From: Metapseudomonas resinovorans DSM 21078
GTDB lineage: Bacteria; Pseudomonadota; Gammaproteobacteria; Pseudomonadales; Pseudomonadaceae
Direction: 5' to 3'
Assembly (NCBI RefSeq): GCF_000423545.1
Contig: NZ_AUIE01000028.1
Span: forward strand, 39,223 to 103,222
DNA: 64,000 nt
The notes beneath the pieces were generated by a model, which saw only the letters and a list, made by a program, of their open reading frames with translations, searched no databases and had not been told where the DNA came from. The position numbers and the translations under genes were made by a program. Below are positions 47,692 to 57,848 of this stretch, one piece after another (position 1 is the stretch's first letter; each line of letters begins with the position of its first letter).

Positions 47692-47845
47692 ACCGCTCGC
47701 TTGAGTTGTGGTTGTGGCTAAGCGGCTTCCTTGCGTGGGCTCCCCACCCACGGACGTACGGCACGACCCGTCCTGCCTTCCATGGCAAGCGACCGGCTTG
47801 TGGCCAGTCACTGAGGTCTCGTTGCTAGGGTTGAAGCACTACCTG

Positions 47846-48601
47846 TTAGAGGTAGCTGTTCAGTATCTCGTCGACATAGCCTTCAGCCCGCAGCTGGTCC
47901 AGCGCGGCCTGCAGCTTGTTCACCACCTCGTCGGGCACTTCTTTGTTCAGCGCCAGGAACAGCTCGGCCTGGTTGAAGCGCAGCACGGTTTTCAGGCCGC
48001 CCACGCCTTCCTGCTTGGCCAGATAGCGGCCAGCGGGGTCGCCGGTGGCCCAGAGGTCGATCTGGCCCTTCTCCAGCTTTTTGGCGTTTTCCTGGTCGCG
48101 CAAGGCGGTGATCGGTTCGAGCTTCTGTTGGGTCAGGTACTCGGCGATGGCATCGCCCTTGTAGGCGCCCACCTTGTACTTGCGCGCGTCTTCCAGGCTG
48201 CCCAGGGCGATCGAGCTGTCGGTGCGAGCCAGCATGATCCAGTCGTCGGGACCGATCGGGCCGACCCATTTGAACGACTGCTCGCGCTCTGGCAGGCGCG
48301 CAGTGACGAAGACGCCATAGCCTGGCTTCTCCAGCGCCAGCTTGTAGATGCGATCCCAGGGGAAGCGCAGGGTCAGGCTGTACTTGACCCCGGCACGCTT
48401 GAACATTTCACGGACGATGTCGACGGCGATGCCATCGATATTGTCTTCCTGGGCGAAGTTCTTCCCGTTGATCGACATGTTGTAGGGCGGGAAGTTTTCG
48501 GTCAGGAGAACGACGCTGTAGTTCTCATCCACTTCGGCACGAGCTGCACCGGCAAACACCATGAGGGTACCGGCCAGCGCCAGCAGCAGGCGTTTCGACA
48601 T
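47846..48601 (-). CDS. Orphan periplasmic amino-acid-type binding protein, tandem paralogue
   Basis: A 251-aa family 3 solute-binding protein with a signal peptide (ending GAARA). It is clearly a duplicate of the protein encoded at 46930-47691: the two share almost the whole motif order and the C-terminal GYVDEI segment. GGAG lies upstream of its ATG. Together with its neighbour it makes a two-gene tandem between the REP region and hisF. Ligand unknown. Confidence 0.87.
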   Translation of the reverse strand: MSKRLLLALAGTLMVFAGAARAEVDENYSVVLLTENFPPYNMSINGKNFAQEDNIDGIAVDIVREMFKRAGVKYSLTLRFPWDRIYKLALEKPGYGVFVTARLPEREQSFKWVGPIGPDDWIMLARTDSSIALGSLEDARKYKVGAYKGDAIAEYLTQQKLEPITALRDQENAKKLEKGQIDLWATGDPAGRYLAKQEGVGGLKTVLRFNQAELFLALNKEVPDEVVNKLQAALDQLRAEGYVDEILNSYL

Positions 48602-48675
48602 TAGCGATTACCTTCCAGGAGAGATGGGAAATGCGCTGAGCTTAACCCCGTGGGAACGGGGCTCGGGCATCAGCA

Positions 48676-48713
48676 GCCCAGGCTGCGAAGTCCGTCACGC
48701 GAGCAGCCTGGGC
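48676..48713. terminator. Inverted repeat downstream of hisF
   Basis: GCCCAGGCTGC and GCAGCCTGGGC form an 11-bp perfect stem with a 16-nt loop just past the hisF stop; it lacks a T-run on either side but is the only terminator candidate for the his operon. Confidence 0.45.
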
Positions 48714-48735
48714 GAATGCTAGGCAAGAATCGTGC

Positions 48736-49506
48736 TCAGCGCACCAGGATTCCGCGGCTGGCGAGATAGGCCTTGGCCTCGGGCACGGTGTATTCACCGA
48801 AGTGGAAGATGCTCGCCGCCAGAACGGCGTCGGCCTTGCCCTCGAGGATGCCAGCAGCCAGGTGCTCAAGATTGCCGACACCGCCGGAGGCAATCACCGG
48901 AATGCCGACGGTTTCGCTGATGGCGCGAGTGACGCCCAGGTCGTAACCGCTCTTCACACCGTCCTGGTCCATGCTGGTGAGGAGGATTTCACCGGCACCC
49001 AGGTCTTCCATTTTCTTCGCCCAGGCCACAGCGTCGAGGCCGGTGGGTTTGCGTCCGCCATGGGTGAAAATTTCCCAGCGTGGTGTTTCCCCGGGGCCGG
49101 AGACTTTCTTGGCATCGATGGCAACCACGATGCACTGGGAGCCGAAACGGGAGGCGGCCTCGCCGACGAACTCCGGCGTGAAGACAGCAGCGGTGTTGAT
49201 CGACACCTTGTCGGCACCGGCATTGAGCAGGTTGCGGATGTCCTGCACGGTGCGCACGCCGCCGCCCACGGTCAGCGGGATGAACACCTGGCTAGCCATG
49301 CGCTCCACCGTGTGCAAGGTGGTGTCGCGGCCGTCGACGCTGGCAGTGATGTCGAGGAAGGTGATCTCGTCGGCGCCCTGTTCATCGTAGCGACGGGCGA
49401 TTTCGACCGGGTCGCCGGCGTCGCGGATGTTCTCGAACTTGACGCCCTTGACCACGCGACCGTTGTCCACGTCGAGGCAGGGGATGATGCGTTTTGCCAG
49501 TGCCAT
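48736..49506 (-). CDS. hisF: Imidazole glycerol phosphate synthase cyclase subunit
   Basis: A 256-aa TIM-barrel subunit that, with HisH, converts PRFAR and ammonia to IGP and AICAR. The [16 protein letters not shown] start, [13 protein letters not shown] and VIASGGVG phosphate-binding loops are conserved. The ATG at 49506 (MALAKRI) is used; the frame upstream extends into repeat DNA. It is the last gene of hisB-hisH-DUF2164-hisA-hisF, but a repeat separates it from hisA. Confidence 0.97.
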   Translation of the reverse strand: MALAKRIIPCLDVDNGRVVKGVKFENIRDAGDPVEIARRYDEQGADEITFLDITASVDGRDTTLHTVERMASQVFIPLTVGGGVRTVQDIRNLLNAGADKVSINTAAVFTPEFVGEAASRFGSQCIVVAIDAKKVSGPGETPRWEIFTHGGRKPTGLDAVAWAKKMEDLGAGEILLTSMDQDGVKSGYDLGVTRAISETVGIPVIASGGVGNLEHLAAGILEGKADAVLAASIFHFGEYTVPEAKAYLASRGILVR

Positions 49507-49518
49507 AACATTGCTCTC

Positions 49519-49615
49519 GTAGGATGGGTCGGGCGGCGTTCCGCGGAGCGCCGCGATACCCATCGATCTGTCAGTAGTTGATGGGTTGCGCCGCTGCGCG
49601 ACTAACCCATCCTAC
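49519..49615. repeat. Palindromic repeat inside the his operon
   Basis: GTAGGATGGGT at the left and ACCCATCCTAC at the right are exact complements, with inner G-C hairpins (GGCGGCG..CGCCGC). It occupies most of the 142-bp hisA-hisF gap and could modulate expression or stability of the hisF end. Confidence 0.8.
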
Positions 49616-49648
49616 GGCTCTCGGCCAGCGAGGGCTTCAGCGTAATGA

Positions 49649-50386
49649 TCAGCCCTTGTAGCTGTCGCAGAAGGCCTGGGCCTCGGCGACGTCCAGGGTG
49701 CCTTCGTAGATGGCACGGCCAGTGATGGCGCCGATGATGCCGGGGGCCTTGGCGGCCAGCAGCTTTTCGATGTCGCCGAGGTTGTGGATACCGCCCGACG
49801 CGATCACCGGGATTCGGCTGGCGGCGGCCAGGGCCGCAGTGGCCTCGACGTTGCAGCCCTGCATCATCCCGTCCTTGGCGATGTCGGTGTAGACGATGGC
49901 GGAGACGCCATCGGCCTCGAAGCGCCTGGCCAGGTCCACGGCCTGCACGCTGCTGACCTCGGCCCAACCGTCGGTGGCGACGAATCCGTCCTTGGCGTCC
50001 AGGCCCACGATGACCTTGCCGGGGAAGGCCTTGCAGGCCTCGGTGACGAACTCGGGCTCTTTCACTGCCTTGGTGCCGATGATCACGTAGCTGACGCCGG
50101 CCTTGACGTAGTGCTCGATGGTTTCCAGGGAGCGAATGCCGCCGCCGATCTGGATCGGCAGGTTCGGGTAGCGCTTGGCGATGGCGGTGACCACTTCACC
50201 GTTCACCGGCTTGCCTTCGAAGGCGCCGTTCAGGTCCACCAGGTGCAGGCGACGGCAGCCGCCCTCTACCCACTTGGCGGCCATGCTCACCGGGTCGTCG
50301 GAGAACACGGTGGAGTCTTCCATGCGGCCCTGGCGCAGGCGCACGCAGGCGCCGTCCTTCAGATCGATAGCGGGGATAATCAGCAT
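49649..50386 (-). CDS. hisA: ProFAR isomerase
   Basis: A 245-aa TIM-barrel isomerase of histidine synthesis (5'-ProFAR to PRFAR). [20 protein letters not shown] at the start and IQIGGGIRS and VIASGGIH loops are diagnostic; the catalytic Asp residues lie in the first strand (AIDLKDG) and in [11 protein letters not shown] use the ATG at 50386. It follows a DUF2164 gene by 40 bp. Confidence 0.97.
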   Translation of the reverse strand: MLIIPAIDLKDGACVRLRQGRMEDSTVFSDDPVSMAAKWVEGGCRRLHLVDLNGAFEGKPVNGEVVTAIAKRYPNLPIQIGGGIRSLETIEHYVKAGVSYVIIGTKAVKEPEFVTEACKAFPGKVIVGLDAKDGFVATDGWAEVSSVQAVDLARRFEADGVSAIVYTDIAKDGMMQGCNVEATAALAAASRIPVIASGGIHNLGDIEKLLAAKAPGIIGAITGRAIYEGTLDVAEAQAFCDSYKG

Positions 50387-50426
50387 CGGTTCAACCTGTT
50401 CGAAGTCAGTGGAATCGGCTTGGCGC

Positions 50427-50684
50427 TCAGCTTTTCTCAAGCGCCCACAAGTCACTCTCGATGCTTTCGAACCTGTCTTTCAGGTGCGCTTGCACATCGG
50501 AGATCGCCTTGTTGTAGAAATGTGGCGCGAACTCCTGGGCGAAGAAGTCGAGCACTTCCTCGGCCTCGAAGGAACCCAGCTCCAGCTCGAAGCGATCGGC
50601 CATGAAACGCTTGATCGCCAGCACCGCGTCCTGGGTCTGGGCGGCGTCGAGTTGCAGGCTCGGGGTCTTCTTCGCGCGGCTCAT
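50427..50684 (-). CDS. DUF2164 family protein
   Basis: An 85-aa, mostly helical, soluble protein recognised as DUF2164 from the [42 protein letters not shown] segment (residues 24-66). It lies between hisH and hisA with gaps of 4 and 40 bp, and is probably part of the his transcript. No function is known for the family. Confidence 0.88.
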   Translation of the reverse strand: MSRAKKTPSLQLDAAQTQDAVLAIKRFMADRFELELGSFEAEEVLDFFAQEFAPHFYNKAISDVQAHLKDRFESIESDLWALEKS

Positions 50685-50688
50685 CGGT

Positions 50689-51327
50689 TTACCAGCGGCC
50701 GTCCCAGGCGGCGAAGTTCTGCAGCAGCTGCAGGCCGTGGGTGTGGCTCTTTTCCGGGTGGAACTGCACGGCGAAGCGCGAGCCTTCGGCCAGCGCGGCG
50801 GCGAAGTCCTTGCCGTAGTGACCGTGACCGACTACCTGGGCAGGGTTGCCGGCCTCGACGTAGTAGCTGTGCACGAAGTAGAACCGCGCCCGATCAGGAA
50901 TGTTGTGCCAGAGCGGGTGGGCGACACTCTGCTCCACCTCGTTCCAGCCCATGTGCGGCACTTTCAGGTGCTCGCCATCTTCCACCAGGCCCTTGCCGAA
51001 GAAGCGCACCTGGCCGGGGAACAGGCCGATGCAGTCGACCCCGTCGTTCTCCTCGCTGCGCTCCAGCAGCGCCTGCATGCCAACGCAGATGCCGAGGAAC
51101 GGACGATCGCGACTGACCTCGCGCACCAGCTCGTCGAAGCCCAGGCGACGGATCTCCGCCATGCAATCGCGGATGGCACCGACGCCAGGAAACACCACCC
51201 GGTCGGCTTCGCGGATCACGCTGGCATCACTGCTGACCAGCACACGGCCGGCGCCGACGTGTTCCAGGGCCTTGGCAACCGAGTGCAGGTTGCCCATGCC
51301 GTAGTCGATGACTGCAACCGTCTGCAT
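50689..51327 (-). CDS. hisH: Imidazole glycerol phosphate synthase glutaminase subunit
   Basis: A 212-aa class I glutamine amidotransferase that supplies ammonia to HisF. The nucleophile is Cys81 in [13 protein letters not shown] and the His-Glu pair lies in [11 protein letters not shown]. The start shares a base with the hisB stop (TGATG at 51329-51325), indicating translational coupling. Confidence 0.97.
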   Translation of the reverse strand: MQTVAVIDYGMGNLHSVAKALEHVGAGRVLVSSDASVIREADRVVFPGVGAIRDCMAEIRRLGFDELVREVSRDRPFLGICVGMQALLERSEENDGVDCIGLFPGQVRFFGKGLVEDGEHLKVPHMGWNEVEQSVAHPLWHNIPDRARFYFVHSYYVEAGNPAQVVGHGHYGKDFAAALAEGSRFAVQFHPEKSHTHGLQLLQNFAAWDGRW

Positions 51328-51920
51328 CAGAGCACGCCCTTGGTGGAGGGCATCTGGCCAGCCATGCGCGGGTCCCGCTCGACGGCCATGCGCAGGGCGC
51401 GGCCGAAGGCCTTGAACACGGTTTCGATCTGGTGGTGGGTGTTATGGCCCCGCAGGTTGTCGATGTGCAGGCTCACCAGGGCGTGGTTGACGAAGCCCTG
51501 GAAGAACTCCTGGAACAGGTCGACATCGAAGCCACCGACCACGGCGCGGGTGAAAGGAACGTGCATCTGCAGGCCGGGACGACCGGAGAAGTCGATGACC
51601 ACGCGGGACAGGGCTTCATCCAGCGGCACATAGGAATGGCCGTAGCGGACGATGCCCTTCTTGTCGCCAATGGCCTGGGTGAAGGCCTGGCCGAGGGTGA
51701 TACCGACGTCTTCCACGGTGTGGTGATCGTCGATATGCAGATCGCCCTTGCACTCGATGTCCAGGTCGATCAGGCCGTGACGGGCAATCTGGTCGAGCAT
51801 GTGCTCAAGGAAAGGTACGCCGATATCGAAGCGCGCCTTGCCAGTACCATCCAGGTTGATCGAGACCTTGATCTGGGTTTCCAGGGTATTGCGTTCGACG
51901 GATGCCGTACGTTCGGCCAT
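51327..51920 (-). CDS. hisB: Imidazoleglycerol-phosphate dehydratase
   Basis: A 197-aa monofunctional enzyme (no phosphatase domain, as usual outside enterobacteria). It has the two manganese-binding HHxxE motifs: [11 protein letters not shown] and GHNTHHQIE. The ATG at 51920 has GGAG 7 nt upstream and gives the standard length; an ATG four codons earlier is less likely. First gene of the his cluster here, divergent from the PanZ-like gene. Confidence 0.97.
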   Translation of the reverse strand: MAERTASVERNTLETQIKVSINLDGTGKARFDIGVPFLEHMLDQIARHGLIDLDIECKGDLHIDDHHTVEDVGITLGQAFTQAIGDKKGIVRYGHSYVPLDEALSRVVIDFSGRPGLQMHVPFTRAVVGGFDVDLFQEFFQGFVNHALVSLHIDNLRGHNTHHQIETVFKAFGRALRMAVERDPRMAGQMPSTKGVL

Positions 51921-52049
51921 CACCAGCTCCACAAAAGGCTCACAAAAAAGAGCGCCATTATAGGCCGCCGGCCGCTGGCGCGGCTACCGACGACGGTCGG
52001 CGGGGTTTACACTGCCGAGCCGCGTCCGCAATGCCCTCCAGGAACCCCA

Positions 52050-52448
52050 ATGCCCGTGATCGTAGAGACCCTGAATTGCCCGTCCGAGCAGGATCGCGGC
52101 GACCTGGCGAAAATTTACGCCGATGCTCCGGACTGGCTGCTGGCGCCCTACGCCAATGCGGCGGAACTGGTGGAACGCGGCCTGGCCGACGGCCTGCTGG
52201 TGGCCGGGCGTTTCAACGATCGCCTGCTCGGCGCAGCGCTGATCGAGCGCGGCGAGGAGCACTGGCGGTTGTCCCACCTCTGCGTGCGCAAGGTCACCCG
52301 CCATCGCGGCGTCGCCCGTCGCCTGGTTGAGGAAAGCGCTCGCCTGGCGCGGGAAGCAGGCAGATCGCTGGCCCTGGCCGCTCCAGAGGGCCATCTGGAA
52401 AGCCAGGCCCTCGCGGCTCGCTTGCACCTGCCGCTGGAAAGCCTCTAA
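52050..52448 (+). CDS. PanZ/PanM-like GNAT acetyltransferase
   Basis: A 132-aa GNAT-fold protein. It resembles E. coli PanZ, the acetyl-CoA sensor that triggers maturation of aspartate decarboxylase PanD: SEQDRGDLAKIYAD near the start, GRFNDRLLGAALI in the middle and LCVRKVTRHRGVARRLVEE for acetyl-CoA binding. GGA lies 8 nt upstream. It is divergent from hisB. A role as PanD activator is likely but is inferred from similarity alone. Confidence 0.75.
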   Translation: MPVIVETLNCPSEQDRGDLAKIYADAPDWLLAPYANAAELVERGLADGLLVAGRFNDRLLGAALIERGEEHWRLSHLCVRKVTRHRGVARRLVEESARLAREAGRSLALAAPEGHLESQALAARLHLPLESL

Positions 52449-52595
52449 GCCCCCTGCGCTGAACCGACGGCCAGAATCACCATCAAAAGTCCCTGACCAG
52501 GGCGCCGAAGCCCCACGCCACTGCACGCCATGACTGATGGCCCGGCGCTATACTCGGCACCTTCAATTCACGCGATCCATCACAAGGACTGGCCA

Positions 52596-54827
52596 ATGAA
52601 AGCCTTCGGAAAAATCCTGGGCCTCATCTTCCTCGGGCTGTTGCTGATCATAGTGGCCCTGGGCTTCGCCCTGACCCACCTGTTCGACCCGAACGATTAC
52701 AAGGACGAGATTCAACAACTGGCCCGCGACAAGGCCAACCTCGAACTGACCCTCAACGGCGACATCGGCTGGAGCCTGTTCCCCTGGCTCGGCCTCGAAC
52801 TGCACCAGGCGACCCTGGCCAGTGCCGCCAGCCCGGAAAAGCCCTTCGCCAACCTCGACATGATCGGCCTGTCGGTGCGCGTACTGCCGCTGCTGCGTCG
52901 CGAGGTGCAGATGAGCGACATCCGCGTCGAAGGCCTCAACCTCGATCTGCAGCGCGACGACAAGGGCCACGGCAATTGGGAGGATATCGGCCGCCCGGCG
53001 AAGGCTCCGGAAACTGCCCAGGCCGGCACGCCGACCAGCCCCGCTCCGACCGACGGTGCCCAGCAGGCGCCCGCTGCCGAAGAACCAGCGCGCCCGGTCA
53101 AGCTGGATATCGACAGCCTTACCGTGCGCAATGCGCGCATCAACTACACCGATGCCAAGAGCGGTCAGCAATTCAACGCCGAAGGCATCGAACTGGTCAC
53201 CGGTGCCATCCGCGAGGGAGCCAGCATCCCGGTCAAACTCAGTGCCTTCTTTGGCACCAACCAGCCGGTGCTGCGCGCCAAGACCGAACTCACTACCAAC
53301 TTGCGCTTCGAGCGCGCGCTCAAACGCTACCAGCTCGAGGACCTGAAGCTGAACGGCGAAGCGTCCGGCGAACCCTTCAAGGGCAAGACCCTGACCTTCA
53401 ACGCCCAGGGCCAGCTGCTGGCCGATCTCGCCGCCAACGTCGCCGAGTGGAACAGCCTCAAGCTTTCCGCCAACCAACTGCGCGCACTCGGTGAACTCAA
53501 GGTGCATGACCTGAACAAGGGCGCACGGCTGGAGGGCGGGTTGTCCATCGCCCCGCTCAACCTGCGGGAGTTCCTGACCGGCATCGGCGTCGAACTGCCG
53601 CCAATGAGCGACGCCACCACGCTGCAGAAATTCGAGCTGGTCACCAAACTGGGCGGCAGCCCCAACAGCCTCGCCCTCGAAGGCCTCAACCTGAAACTGG
53701 ACGACAGCAGCTTCAGCGGCCGCCTGGCCGTGGCCGACTTCGCCCAAAAGGCCGTGCGCATCCAGCTCAAGGGCGACAAGCTCGACCTCGACCGCTACCT
53801 GCCGCCCAAAACCAAGGCCAAGCAGGAAGCCCAAACCGCCCGCCAGGCCGAAGTAAAGCCCGCTGTAGCCGCCGCGAGCCAGGGCACCACGCCGCTACCG
53901 AACGCGCCAACCCAGGCTGCCTGGAGCGAAGCACCGATACTGCCAATGGACCAGCTGCGCAAGGTCGATCTGCAAGCCACGCTGAACCTCGGCCAATTCA
54001 CCGTCGACAAACTGCCTCTGAATGACGTCAGCCTCAAGGCCAACGGCAAGGGAGGCCTGCTGACCCTTGAAGACCTGCGTGGGGGTCTGCTCGGTGGCAG
54101 CTTCCAGGCCAGCGCGCAAATCGACGCGCGTCCGGCAGTACCGCTGCTCAAGGCCCAAAAACGCATCAGCAACGTGCCGGTGGAGAAACTCCTCCAGGCC
54201 CAGGAGCAGAAGCCACCGGTGCGCGGCCTGCTGGACATGACCGCTGACATCACCAGCAGCGGCAATAGCCAGAAGGCCTGGATTGACGGTCTCAATGGCA
54301 CCGCCAGTTTCGCCCTGAACGACGGCGCGCTGCTCGACGCCAACCTCGAACAGCAACTCTGCCAGGGCATCGCCACCCTCAACCGCAAAACGCTGAGCAG
54401 CACGCGCAGCGGCAGCGAGACCCCCTTCCGCGAGCTCAAGGGCTCGCTCATCTTCAACAATGGCGTGGCCAACAACCCCGACCTGCGCGCCAGCATCCCC
54501 GGCCTCAACGTCAAGGGTGATGGCGCAGTCGACCTGCGCGTGCTCGGTCTGGATTACCGGATCGGCGTAGTGATCGAAGGCGACAAGAGCGCGATGCCGG
54601 ACCCGGCCTGTCAGGTCAACGAGCGCTACGTCGGCATCGAGTGGCCACTGCGCTGCCGCGGCCCGCTGGAGCTGGGCGCCAAAGCCTGCCGCCTGGACAA
54701 GGACGGTATGGGCAAGGTGGCTGCCAAGCTGGCCGGCGACAAACTCAACGAGAAACTCGAAGAGAAGCTGGGCGACAAGGTCAGCCCGGAGCTGAAAGAC
54801 GCGCTCAAGGGGTTGTTCAAGCAATGA
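52596..54827 (+). CDS. asmA: AsmA family protein
   Basis: A 743-aa protein with one N-terminal transmembrane helix (about residues 7-28, [20 protein letters not shown]) and a long periplasmic beta-sheet region. It opens with the AsmA-type [40 protein letters not shown] and has a Pro/Ala-rich insert near residues 135-165. AsmA-like proteins are thought to carry phospholipids between membranes. Its stop overlaps the mutY start (ATGA, 54824-54827). Confidence 0.93.
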   Translation: MKAFGKILGLIFLGLLLIIVALGFALTHLFDPNDYKDEIQQLARDKANLELTLNGDIGWSLFPWLGLELHQATLASAASPEKPFANLDMIGLSVRVLPLLRREVQMSDIRVEGLNLDLQRDDKGHGNWEDIGRPAKAPETAQAGTPTSPAPTDGAQQAPAAEEPARPVKLDIDSLTVRNARINYTDAKSGQQFNAEGIELVTGAIREGASIPVKLSAFFGTNQPVLRAKTELTTNLRFERALKRYQLEDLKLNGEASGEPFKGKTLTFNAQGQLLADLAANVAEWNSLKLSANQLRALGELKVHDLNKGARLEGGLSIAPLNLREFLTGIGVELPPMSDATTLQKFELVTKLGGSPNSLALEGLNLKLDDSSFSGRLAVADFAQKAVRIQLKGDKLDLDRYLPPKTKAKQEAQTARQAEVKPAVAAASQGTTPLPNAPTQAAWSEAPILPMDQLRKVDLQATLNLGQFTVDKLPLNDVSLKANGKGGLLTLEDLRGGLLGGSFQASAQIDARPAVPLLKAQKRISNVPVEKLLQAQEQKPPVRGLLDMTADITSSGNSQKAWIDGLNGTASFALNDGALLDANLEQQLCQGIATLNRKTLSSTRSGSETPFRELKGSLIFNNGVANNPDLRASIPGLNVKGDGAVDLRVLGLDYRIGVVIEGDKSAMPDPACQVNERYVGIEWPLRCRGPLELGAKACRLDKDGMGKVAAKLAGDKLNEKLEEKLGDKVSPELKDALKGLFKQ

Positions 54828-55891
54828 CCCCCGAGCAGTTCTCCGGCGCCGTGCTCGACTGGTACGACAGTCATGGCCGCAAGGACCTGCCCTGGCAGCA
54901 GGGCATCACCCCCTACCGCGTCTGGGTGTCCGAAATCATGCTGCAGCAGACCCAGGTGAGCACCGTCCTGGGCTACTTCGATCGCTTCATGGAGGCCCTG
55001 CCTACCGTGCAGGCGCTGGCAGCCGCGCCGGAAGACGAAGTACTGCACCTCTGGACCGGCCTCGGCTACTACACTCGCGCCCGCAACCTGCAGAAGACCG
55101 CGAAACAGGTGGTGGCCGATTACGACGGCCACTTCCCCTGCGACGTCGATCAACTGGCGGAGTTGCCTGGCATTGGTCGCTCCACCGCCGGCGCCATCGC
55201 CAGCCTGTCCATGGGCCTGCGTGCACCGATCCTCGACGGCAACGTCAAGCGCGTCCTGGCCCGCTATGTCGCGCAGGACGGCTATCCGGGTGAACCGAAG
55301 GTCGCCAGGCAACTCTGGGAAGTGGCCGAGCGCTTCACCCCGTACCAGCGAGTGAACAACTACACCCAGGCAATGATGGACCTCGGCGCCACCCTCTGTA
55401 CCCGCAGCAAACCCAGCTGCCTGCTATGCCCATTGCAGAGCGGTTGTCGTGCACACCAGCTAGGCAGGGAAACGGCTTACCCCGCCCCGAAACCGCGCAA
55501 GGCGCTGCCCCAGAAGCGCACCCTGATGCCCCTGCTGGCCAATGGTGACGGCGCCATCCTGCTCTACCGTCGGCCGTCGAGCGGGCTCTGGGGCGGGCTC
55601 TGGAGCCTTCCGGAACTGGACGATCTCGACGCGCTCGCCCCGCTGGCCAACCAGCATTCGTTGCAGCTCGGCGAGCGCCGCGAACTGCCCGGCCTGACCC
55701 ACACCTTCAGTCATTTCCAACTGGCCATCGAACCCTGGCTGGTGGCCGTGGAGGGCAGCGTCCCCATCGTGGCCGAGGGCGACTGGCTCTGGTATAACCT
55801 CGCCACCCCGCCGCGCCTGGGGCTCGCCGCCCCGGTGAAAAAGCTGCTCAAGCGCGCGGCCGATGTATTGAATGCAGGAGAACCGCGATGA
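54824..55891 (+). CDS. mutY: A/G-specific adenine DNA glycosylase
   Basis: A 355-aa base-excision repair enzyme that removes adenine opposite 8-oxoguanine. The catalytic segment [14 protein letters not shown], the helix-hairpin-helix [15 protein letters not shown] and Asp in [13 protein letters not shown] are present; the iron-sulfur ligands are in [17 protein letters not shown] (C-x6-C-x2-C-x5-C), and a NUDIX-like domain recognises 8-oxoG. It overlaps asmA and yggX by 4 nt each. Confidence 0.97.
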   Translation: MTPEQFSGAVLDWYDSHGRKDLPWQQGITPYRVWVSEIMLQQTQVSTVLGYFDRFMEALPTVQALAAAPEDEVLHLWTGLGYYTRARNLQKTAKQVVADYDGHFPCDVDQLAELPGIGRSTAGAIASLSMGLRAPILDGNVKRVLARYVAQDGYPGEPKVARQLWEVAERFTPYQRVNNYTQAMMDLGATLCTRSKPSCLLCPLQSGCRAHQLGRETAYPAPKPRKALPQKRTLMPLLANGDGAILLYRRPSSGLWGGLWSLPELDDLDALAPLANQHSLQLGERRELPGLTHTFSHFQLAIEPWLVAVEGSVPIVAEGDWLWYNLATPPRLGLAAPVKKLLKRAADVLNAGEPR

Positions 55892-56160
55892 CCCGCACCA
55901 TCATGTGCCGCAAGTACAAAGAGGAACTGCCGGGCCTGGAGCGTCCGCCATATCCGGGCGCCAAGGGCGAGGACATCTTCAACAACATCTCGAAGAAGGC
56001 CTGGGATGAGTGGCAGGCGCATCAGACCATGCTGATCAACGAGCGCCGCCTGAACATGATGAACGCCGAGGACCGCAAGTTCCTCCAGGCTGAAATGGAC
56101 AAGTTTTTCTCGGGCGAGGACTACGCCCAAGCCGAAGGTTATGTCCCCCCGAGCGCGTAA
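55888..56160 (+). CDS. yggX: Probable Fe(2+)-trafficking protein
   Basis: A 90-aa protein of the YggX family ([34 protein letters not shown] at residues 5-38, with conserved Cys6). It protects iron-sulfur clusters from oxidation and aids iron delivery. It overlaps mutY by 4 nt; this mutY-yggX pair is conserved and fits MutY's need for a 4Fe-4S cluster. Confidence 0.96.
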   Translation: MTRTIMCRKYKEELPGLERPPYPGAKGEDIFNNISKKAWDEWQAHQTMLINERRLNMMNAEDRKFLQAEMDKFFSGEDYAQAEGYVPPSA

Positions 56161-56196
56161 GCGCCCGTAATAACTAAAAATTTTTTCAGAAGGGTG

Positions 56197-56225
56197 TTGA
56201 CGAGGGGCCGCTTAATCCGTTTAAT
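56197..56225 (+). promoter_or_regulatory. Sigma-70 promoter of tRNA-Phe
   Basis: TTGACG (56197-56202) and TTTAAT (56220-56225) are separated by 17 bp; the tRNA begins 11 bp later. Confidence 0.75.
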
Positions 56226-56236
56226 AGCGCCCCGTT

Positions 56237-56312
56237 GCCCAGGTAGCTCAGTCGGTAGAGCAGGGGATTGAAAATCCCCGTGTCGGCGGTTCGATTCCGT
56301 CCCTGGGCACCA
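56237..56312 (+). tRNA. tRNA-Phe (GAA)
   Basis: A 76-nt cloverleaf: acceptor arms GCCCAGG/CCTGGGC, D-arm with AGCTCAGTCGGTAGAGC, anticodon loop TTGAAAA (GAA) on a GGGGA/TCCCC stem, T-arm GGTTCGATTCC, and an encoded ACCA end. A terminator follows. Confidence 0.98.
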
Positions 56313-56323
56313 CTAATACCGTC

Positions 56324-56354
56324 AAAAAGCCCCAGCCATGTGCTGGGGCTTTTT
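56324..56354 (+). terminator. Rho-independent terminator after tRNA-Phe
   Basis: AAAAAGCCCCAGC and GCTGGGGCTTTTT pair perfectly around CATGT. Confidence 0.93.
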
Positions 56355-56399
56355 GTTTTCAGCCCCCCCTCACACCGCTGCCGCGCACGATGCGAACGG

Positions 56400-56735
56400 C
56401 GCTGCTAACCTCACTGCGAAGCCCGCCGCAGCATGGCCCGCTGGCATCAGGCGTGCCCAAGCCCGACCCCACTGACGGTAAGCATCAACCTCTCTGCCGG
56501 CAGTTCGCCCAGCACGACCTGGTCGTCCAGGTGGGCGCCATCATCGCCGAGAGCGTATCCATGGCCGATTCCGTGCGGACCATCACCGTGCTACAGCAGC
56601 TTCATGATCTGGGGGTACGCATCAGCATCGATGACTTCGGTACCGGTTACTCCTCCCTCAGCTACCTGCAACGTTTCCGCCTGAATGCCCTGAGGGTCGA
56701 CCGCTCCTTCCTGGCCCAGTTCGACCAGTGCGAGG
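56400..56735 (+). pseudogene. Frameshifted fragment of an EAL-domain phosphodiesterase
   Basis: Two adjacent frames together read as the middle of an EAL domain: MARWHQACPSPTPLTVSINLSA in one, then, after a shift near 56500, RQFAQHDLV..., ESVSMADSVRTITVLQQLHDLGVRISIDDFGTGYSSLSYLQRF and LRVDRSF in the other. The DDFGTGYSSLSYL loop is the hallmark. The beginning (with EAL itself) and the end are missing and downstream sequence to 56990 shows no homology I can recognise. It fills the gap after tRNA-Phe. Confidence 0.85.
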
Positions 56736-57055
56736 AGAGCTTGGAGATAGACCGCAGCCGGATGGACAAACCGCGACCGATCCTGGCGCTTTCGTCGCGC
56801 CAACCGAGTAACCATTTGATCACAAAGGAAAAAGACAAAGGATCGGCGCAAAGGCGCGAAATCCGGGCATTTCGGCACGAGCTCCGCGAGTTTTTGCTAC
56901 CGCGACAAGCAACTGCAGCGATGCGACAAACTCACCTACAGAACCCTCCAGGGGCTCTCCGTCGGCTTTCGCCTGGCAAAGCGCTATGCTAGCTTCCCCT
57001 CGCCAGGAAGGCCGCCCCACCGCCAGAGTGCCCCCGAACAATAAGAGGACCCCCC

Positions 57056-57829
57056 ATGGCCCAAGCCACGCCAGCGCTTGAAATCCGTAACTTGCACAAA
57101 CGCTACGGCGATCTCGAAGTGCTCAAGGGCATATCCCTCACCGCCAACGACGGTGACGTGATCTCCATCCTCGGCTCCTCTGGCTCCGGCAAGTCCACCT
57201 TCCTGCGCTGCATCAACCTGCTTGAGAACCCGCACCAGGGCCAGATCCTGGTGGCTGGAGAAGAACTCAAGCTCAAGCAGAGCCGCTCCGGCGAACTGGT
57301 CGCCGCCGACAACAAGCAGATCAATCGCATGCGCAGCGAAATCGGCTTCGTCTTCCAGAACTTCAACCTCTGGCCGCACATGACGGTGCTCGACAACATC
57401 ATCGAAGCGCCGCGTCGCGTACTCGGCCAGAGCAAGGCCGAGGCCACCGAAATCGCCGAGGCCCTGCTGGCGAAGGTCGGCATCGCTGACAAGCGCCATG
57501 TCTATCCGACCCAGCTCTCCGGCGGCCAGCAGCAACGCGCAGCCATCGCCCGCACCCTGGCCATGCAACCGAAGGTGATCCTGTTCGATGAACCCACCTC
57601 GGCGCTTGACCCGGAAATGGTACAAGAAGTGCTTAACGTGATCCGCGCGCTGGCCGAGGAAGGCCGCACCATGCTGCTGGTCACCCATGAAATGAACTTC
57701 GCCCGGAATGTCTCCAGCGAAGTGGTTTTCCTGCATCAGGGGCTGGTAGAAGAGCAGGGACCGCCACAGCAGGTATTTGACAACCCGCTGTCGGCGCGCT
57801 GTAAACAATTCATGTCCAGCAATCGCTAA
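57056..57829 (+). CDS. Polar amino-acid ABC transporter ATP-binding protein
   Basis: A 257-aa ATPase of the HisP/AotP group with Walker A GSSGSGKST, signature LSGGQQQRAAIARTLAMQP, Walker B VILFDEPTSALDPE and the H-loop in LLVTHEMNF. It energises the permease pair encoded at 58649-60030. First gene of a four-gene operon (ATPase, binding protein, two permeases). GAGGA lies 8 nt before the ATG. Confidence 0.95.
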   Translation: MAQATPALEIRNLHKRYGDLEVLKGISLTANDGDVISILGSSGSGKSTFLRCINLLENPHQGQILVAGEELKLKQSRSGELVAADNKQINRMRSEIGFVFQNFNLWPHMTVLDNIIEAPRRVLGQSKAEATEIAEALLAKVGIADKRHVYPTQLSGGQQQRAAIARTLAMQPKVILFDEPTSALDPEMVQEVLNVIRALAEEGRTMLLVTHEMNFARNVSSEVVFLHQGLVEEQGPPQQVFDNPLSARCKQFMSSNR

Positions 57830-57848
57830 AACACGGAGCAAGAGCGCA

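Noticed and set aside
56960..57055. A sigma-54 promoter before the amino-acid transporter operon (TGGCAAAGCGCTATGCT)
   Set aside because: GG and GC are separated by eleven bases, not ten, and no enhancer-like site is seen.
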